From Cephalotus follicularis (Eukaryota; Streptophyta; Magnoliopsida; Oxalidales; Cephalotaceae), in contig BDDD01000263.1 of the NCBI GenBank assembly GCA_001972305.1, forward strand, positions 31,597 to 95,596: a DNA stretch of 64,000 nucleotides. The letters run 5' to 3'. Numbering within the stretch: position 1 is the first letter of the stretch; every line of letters starts with the position of its first letter. The notes beneath the pieces were generated by a model. The model was given only the letters and a program-made list of their open reading frames with translations, was not told where the DNA came from and searched no databases. The translations under genes and the position numbers were made by a program. This document shows positions 58,372 to 64,000 of this stretch, piece by piece.

Positions 58372-58747
58372 TTGACTTATACCGGGATCCTATGGTTATT
58401 CTCATGCACTCAGCGGCCGCTAGGCCGAATCTCGTATCGGATCTTACATTTTTGGGCAGGAGGTCCTGATGTAAATCGACACTCGTGTCCACCTATCTTG
58501 ATATTGTGGTTAGTCATGCCTTAGGCTGAGGCCATGATAGAGAGAGATAGATTTCGATCCCCACTAGGAAGCAAGTGGCTTCACGAATTCCACATGGAGG
58601 TTTGGGGTACGATTAGAATAGTGGGAAGGAGCCTTAATTACAAAAGGACAAGAATTATGGTAATAACATTAATGGAATAATTTTCTAATATTCTCTCTCT
58701 TTCCTCATATAGGTTGCTAGTTTTCAAATACTCGATAAATTACTCAA
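58372..58747 (+). other. Copia D leader remnant
   Basis: From GACTTATACCGGG to the gag start, matching the minus-strand leader of element A. The 5' LTR and the beginning of the leader are absent, consistent with E having inserted here and later loss on its left side. Confidence 0.72.
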
Positions 58748-59400
58748 ATGGCAGATAGCACAAACAAATCAAATACATTGTGGACTCCTAAACTCGAACA
58801 TCCTATATTCACTAAATGGAAACGGGTTTTACCTAACATTCTCAGGAGCATGGATATTATTCATTTTATGACTGAAAAACCCCTCGAGCTAGGGAATGAT
58901 GCATCCGACCATCACAAGGCAGGTGTTGCTAGATGGGTGAAGATCAACTGTGATGCCTTCACTTCCTACTGGAACAACCTCCAAGAGAGGTAGATCAGTT
59001 AGATCTAGTTCCAAGGGTTAAAACCCAAGGAAGAGGCAGTTAGTGATAGGGGATGACATTCTAGAAAGGATGAAAAAGCTTGCAAAGGAGAAAGCCTGCT
59101 TCTATTGTGGGAAGCCATGGCACTGGAAGAGAAATTGCAGTATGTTGCTAAAGTCCAAAGCTGGAGGTGCCTCGGGTAAGGTACTTCCATGTTTTATCTA
59201 GCTTATAATGTAAGTTCAACTTGGGTGTCTGACTCAGGTTGTGAGACTAACATTTGTAACTCTTTGCATGAGCTAAAAGACGCTAGACAACTGAAAGATG
59301 GTAAAGCTAAGGTCTGCCGCCATGGTGATGCATTGAGGATTCACACCAATGTTGTTGGCATTTATGAATTGTAAATTTTTGTAAATGGTTATGTAATAAA
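58748..59400 (+). pseudogene. Copia D gag and protease remnant
   Basis: Gag starts MADSTNKSNTLWTPK and is open to 58993, with a deletion after WVKINCDAF-like words compared with normal gag length. Zinc knuckle ACFYCGKPWHWKRNC is intact near 59096. Protease begins SSTWVSDSGCETNICNS near 59217 with a DSG triad, in the stretch 59189-59374, ending at a stop. Confidence 0.8.
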
Positions 59401-60880
59401 GACTTGATCTCTATATATAAATAACATTGTAAGAAACTTTGTTTCTATGTGATATATGTATAAGATGAACTGAGAGCTCAATTTTTTGTATAAATTCTTA
59501 ATCTTATACATCTCAATGTTCTAGTTAGTGCAAGAGGCACATGAACGAAAGGGATCTATGTCTTATACAATTACCATAACATTAAATAAACAATTCAAGG
59601 AACTACTAATAAAAGACTATGAGTGATAAATGATATAAACTCGTCAACCTTTGCATTGTAGATTAAGTCATCATAGCGAAGCTAGATAAACACGATTGGT
59701 TAAGGATTGACATCCAGGATAGTGAGTCCTTTCCAATGTGTGAGCCATGTTCTATTGGCATGATGACTATATCTCCCTTATCCGCGAGAGGAAAAAGGGC
59801 AGCAGACATATTAGGTTAAGTCCACACCGAGGGTTGTGCACCAATGTCGGTTAATGCAAATGGAGGTTTTCACTACTTCATTTCCTTTACCCATGTTATA
59901 TCATGGTTTAGGTACATGTTTTGAGTGAAACACAAACCTGAATCCTTTGAGAGATTTAAGGGATCAAGAAAAGCAGTAGATAAGCTAATAGGTAAGCCCA
60001 TGTTAACACTTCGGTGCAACCGAAGAGGGCAAATACCTGCCTGCTGAATTCCAACATTATCTGCGAGATAATGGAATTCTTTCTCAATTTACACCTCTAG
60101 GAACACCACATGATGGTATATTCGAAAACAGAAAATTGACCTTGATGAATATGGTCCAGTCCATGATGTCTTTTATTCATCTTCCAATATCATTTCGTGA
60201 TAATGCACTGCAGCTGGCAGTGCACATCCTAAACCAGATTCCTTTGAAATCCATCCCCTCCATATCTTGTGAGATATTGAAATGGAGGAAACCCAGCCTA
60301 GACCAATGTTAGGTTAAGGACTGTCCAGCATATATAAGAAGGTGATAACCTTCTAAGTTGGAGGCACAATCAGACTGTTACCAGTTATTGGGATATCCTA
60401 AGGCAAGCTTAGGATATTATTTCTACCATCCCAGTGAACAAAAGATGTTTGTTTCACGTACTGCTAAATTCCTAGAGACGGAATACCTGCTTGCAGGAAA
60501 CAGTGGGAGTTAGGTGAAACCAAGAGAGTTTCCACAAGGTAAAAACCCACAGGACGATAAGGAATTAGAGGTTGAAACCTCTAGTGACATAATTGGGGAA
60601 GGATCCCAACTTGAGATAGAATCTCAGTAAGGCACGCCTCAAGTCAGGAGATCAGGTAAAAGGTTTTCGACATCGCCTAAGATATATGGTTCTCTCATTG
60701 AAGGCACTGACGAACCTATCGACAGCGATGATGACAAGTCAGTCAGCTATAAAGAAGCAGTGAAGTGCATTGATTCAGGGGCATGGTAAGAGACCATGAA
60801 ATCCGAAATGGAAAAGGTTAAAACCTTTAAATCGCAATTAGTCGTGAAAGGGTAAAGACTAAGACAAGAGATCGACTATA
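59401..60880 (+). pseudogene. Copia D integrase and linker remnant
   Basis: AT-rich protease-integrase region, then a shattered integrase: VHTEGCAPMSVN near 59820, the second catalytic region near 60000, GTPH near 60105 and KLEAQSD near 60355, in changing frames with many stops. Linker 60480-60880. Confidence 0.72.
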
Positions 60881-62200
60881 CCAAAACTTTGTCTACAATT
60901 GCAATGCTTAAGTCCATTCGGATAATGCTTGCTATTGCCGCTCATTGTGATAATGAGCTATGGAAAATGGATGTCAAGATGGCCTTCTCGAAGCGCTATC
61001 TTGAAGAGGACATCTACATGTCCCAAACCCGAGGGGTTTACATCCAGGTAGCATTCACACAGAAAGAGCAAACTCCAAAGGTCTATGCCCTTAAGCAAGC
61101 ATTCCATAGCTGAAACATCCATTTTGATTTCATCAAAGAAATGGATAAGCCTAATGTCTACCGGGAACTAGATAACCTAGAAATCAGTTTCTTGGCACTG
61201 TATGTAGAACACATACTACGCATAGAGAATGGTGTAGGTATGTTACAGTATAGTTAACCAAAAACTTCTCGGAAAAGTAATAGGGAATTTCTTCCTACAT
61301 TTTTTGTATGAAGATCTGTAAGAGATAGATCAAGTAGGTTTCTTGGACTTTCCCAAAACCAATACATTAGTAGGACACTGAAATGGTATGGAAACGAATT
61401 CCAAATATGGCTTACTGCCAATTAGCCACGGAATTCACCATTCTAAGAGGATGTCTTTTAAGACTTATGCGGAGACGACACGTATGAATAGTCAACCTTA
61501 TGCTTCGGCAATTGGCTCCATCATGTATGTCATGCTTTGTACAAGGCCTAATGTCGCATATGCCTAGAGAATGGCTAGTCGATTTTAGCCCAATCCCTGT
61601 GAGAAGCACTAGGACATTGTCAAGAAGATATAATGCCTGTGAGAGACTCGGGATTATTTCTTGACATATGGAGAAGATAGTGAACTAAGACTTAAGAGTT
61701 AGGTTAACTCTAGTTTCAATTGTGATCTGGATGATCACAAATCCACATCAAGATATGTGTTGGTCTTGAATTGCAGTGCACTGTGAGTTGGAGGAGTTTG
61801 AGGCAGTTGAGAACCGAAAACTCCAACATGAGAGTATGTTCCAATATATGATACTGATATTGATAGCTGGTTTGGATGCGGAAGTTCATTGTTGAAATTT
61901 ATATGGTTCAAACCATCTCTCGTCTAGTTGTGGTAACTGTGACAAAGATGGTGGCAAGCCTAGGAACCCGGGTCCCATTACCACCCAAACATATACAACG
62001 ATGGTATCATTTGATCGTGAAGAGCATGTATGAATGTAACATTTTGAAAAAGATGTTATTGAGAAAATATAGGAGACATCATAAGAGTAGATGTCACCAT
62101 AGAGAGAGTCGCGCAAGATGCGAACTTAGCAGACTCACTAACCAAAGCCTTGAGCAGTACTCAAGAGGCAAGAGAGTGCAATATGCTTAGGCTGTAGGTC
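60881..62200 (+). pseudogene. Copia D RT and RNase H remnant
   Basis: RT begins near 60890 (STIAMLKSIRIMLAIAAH, WKMDVKMAF, YLEEDIYMSQ), with YALKQAF near 61087. The catalytic YVDD has become YVEH near 61200. GLSQNQYISRTLKWYG lies near 61340. RNase H covers about 61490-62160, with the ANLADSLTKAL end near 62115 in a shifted frame. Comparison with these words identified the minus-strand remnants of A and B. Confidence 0.82.
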
Positions 62201-62228
62201 TTCATGGCTGCAGGACCAAGCAGGAGAT

Positions 62229-64000
62229 TGTTAGATTGGGGTGTCCCTGCAAGCCACGAGGAGGCTACAACCATATTTTCTTAACATATGGTACACTCTT
62301 TAATCTTACATTCTTAGTTCCATTCATGTTCTATTGTGCATGTTCAGTAAACAACTGGGATTTGCTACATGTATTATCCCAAACCATCTCAATGGATAAC
62401 TTTATCACCACGTTAACTGAATACACATATAGCACCCTGTCGCTCAAGGGGTTGGATCTCGTGCCTGAGAGGTTATGAGAATGAGATCCTTACTCCCTTC
62501 TGCCAAAAGTTCCAAGTCATAGGTTCACTTTCTTAGGGCAATTGATGGACCATAAAGACTTGCCGTATTATGCTTTCTCTCTTGTGTGTGGAGGATGGAT
62601 TATCTCATTTCCATTAGGGTATACCCTAAAGTTGATATGGGGTGCATGCAAGAGGCATGAAACTGAACCGACCCACCATAGGCTATCTATTTCGAGAGTC
62701 AACACCTATGTCAATAGAGTTCCTATTGTCTCGGTAATGTAAAGTCAAAGGTGACTAGTAGATCATACGTTATTTACGTTGTGTCCTTAGACCTGAGCGG
62801 CTGGCATGCTCTCGGTAGTAACCGCTGGGCTTTGATTTTTACATTCCCTAGCACTAGCCACATGCTAGGAAAAGGGTTGTCTTTGGGCCTTGTGGGAGCT
62901 ACATTGAGATGTATGGGTGAGTACGCAAGATGGGATCAACACACCTGTGTTGATGGGTTATAGGCTCTATAACATCTATGACCGTTGAAGACTTAAAGTC
63001 CTGGCCAGGCACTTGGGAGATTGGAAACAGTAGGTTTCTTGGGATGTCTCTCAATAGTTTCAATGCAATCATAGAATTATAGTTATCACGGCTTTACCTA
63101 GGGTTGACAATAATCCAAACCCTGGGTCACGGTCGGAACCGAGATGTTGAGGGATATATGACACATAAGCCGATGACAGTGAGGAAAGTACAGGTTATTT
63201 GGCTAATGTATGATAGATATGGTACTTTTTTTCACAGATCCGGGGGTGATTGGAGATCACGTCGGGGATATTTAGATAATCGAAAGACTATTGGGATGGT
63301 CATACCAGATCTTCGGGATGTTCTGGGAAATATATCGTTGTACCGAAACCAAACCTGGCTTTTGTGTCCCACCTGATTTTGGAATAGGTTGACTTGTGTA
63401 TGGGACTCATGTCATTTAGTGAGAGGTTGACATCTAAGAGAGATGTTACTTTGCTAGTGAACATTTTGTTTGCTTGACATATGTCATTTCTCTTGAAGTG
63501 TATGTGAGCATCACAATAATAGAATGTTCTGTGCAAAGGATTGTTTTATGTAACTAGTAAGTGCACTTGGGCACTTACTGGTAGAGGGAGCATGTAGGAT
63601 TTGGGAAAAATTCGGGCCAGGGATTTTCTTCCCACATGGGCCAAAATTTGGGCATTGATATCGCCTTGAAATTGGGCCTTAGCATTTGCAAGAGAATGCA
63701 AATCCCAAATGCAAAACCTTAGCCTACTATTGTTGACTATTCAACTATGACATCACTTGCATTTTGCCTTGTATTTGGGCATGCACCTGGCACATTTTGT
63801 GTGTGTATTGGTCGGCCATAAGTGATGAAAATTAGAGAGTTTAGTGGGTCATCAAATGCTAATGACACAAGCTAAAAATTAGATATTTGTTGGTGACTCA
63901 AAAGTTAAGATATTTATATGTCTTAACTTACATGACACACTTAACCCTCTTTACTCTTCTCACTTTCTCCCGTCATGCTCTCTCTTCTTTCTCTTCTCCT
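62229..64000 (+). repeat. Copia D 3' LTR, running off the window
   Basis: Starts TGTTAGATTGGGGTGTCCC after GGACCAAGCAGGAGAT. It shares blocks with LTRs of A and C (CTATGGTGGGTC complement near 62680, GGGATGTTCTGGGAAA near 63315, CATGTCATTTAGTGAGAGG near 63408). By comparison with C (over 2.4 kb) its end lies beyond 64000. Reading frames such as 61876-62190 and 62542-62742 are not genes. Confidence 0.82.

Overview
This 64-kb window looks like plant nuclear DNA from a retrotransposon-dense, gene-poor (probably heterochromatic) region. I see no host protein-coding gene, no rRNA or tRNA gene and no prokaryotic operon. Almost every base belongs to Ty1/copia or Ty3/gypsy LTR retrotransposons or their remains. 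Plant origin is inferred from SIRE-like copia, Tekay-like chromovirus and Tat/Athila-like LTRs, TGGTATCAGAGC-type primer binding sites and 2-3 kb LTRs. I cannot name the species.

Layout. 1-763: 3' part of an unidentified LTR interrupting a SIRE-like copia element. 765-3458: that copia pol, one reading frame with three nonsense codons. 3456-4601: its LTR, ending in a 25-C run. 4622-21456: a Tekay-like chromovirus arranged LTR-internal-LTR-internal-LTR with a 7,355-bp period; the middle LTR is a chimera of the outer two. 21457-23169 and 38603-38888: two halves of minus-strand copia element B. Between them sits complete minus-strand copia element A (23170-38602), itself carrying two solo gypsy LTRs with perfect 5-bp target duplications (AAGGA around 26041-28672; CAAAC around 31451-34046). 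38891-43182: a short copia LTR (G), a Tat/Athila-like LTR and a copia LTR (C). 43183-49423: gypsy element F, reduced to gag plus a short 3' pol scrap. 49424-58371: copia E, lacking reverse transcriptase. 58372-64000: copia D, badly decayed, its 3' LTR running off the window.

The most striking signal is not a gene. At least seven element families here carry arrays of a short dyad-symmetric motif, usually centred on TCGA, spaced 19-22 bp (about two DNA helical turns). The arms differ between families (CAG/CTG, AAGCG/CGCTT, AAAGAC/GTCTTT, ACCG/CGGT), but the symmetry and spacing recur. Arrays lie in LTRs of copia and gypsy elements and, in E, in the leader after the LTR. Sister LTRs differ by gain or loss of whole units, and their core differences are CpG transitions. 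This looks like a shared cis-acting system of unknown function.

No element here looks able to move by itself: all pol genes carry stops, frameshifts or deletions. The nesting gives a relative history: B, then A, then the two gypsy insertions reduced to solo LTRs; and D, then E.
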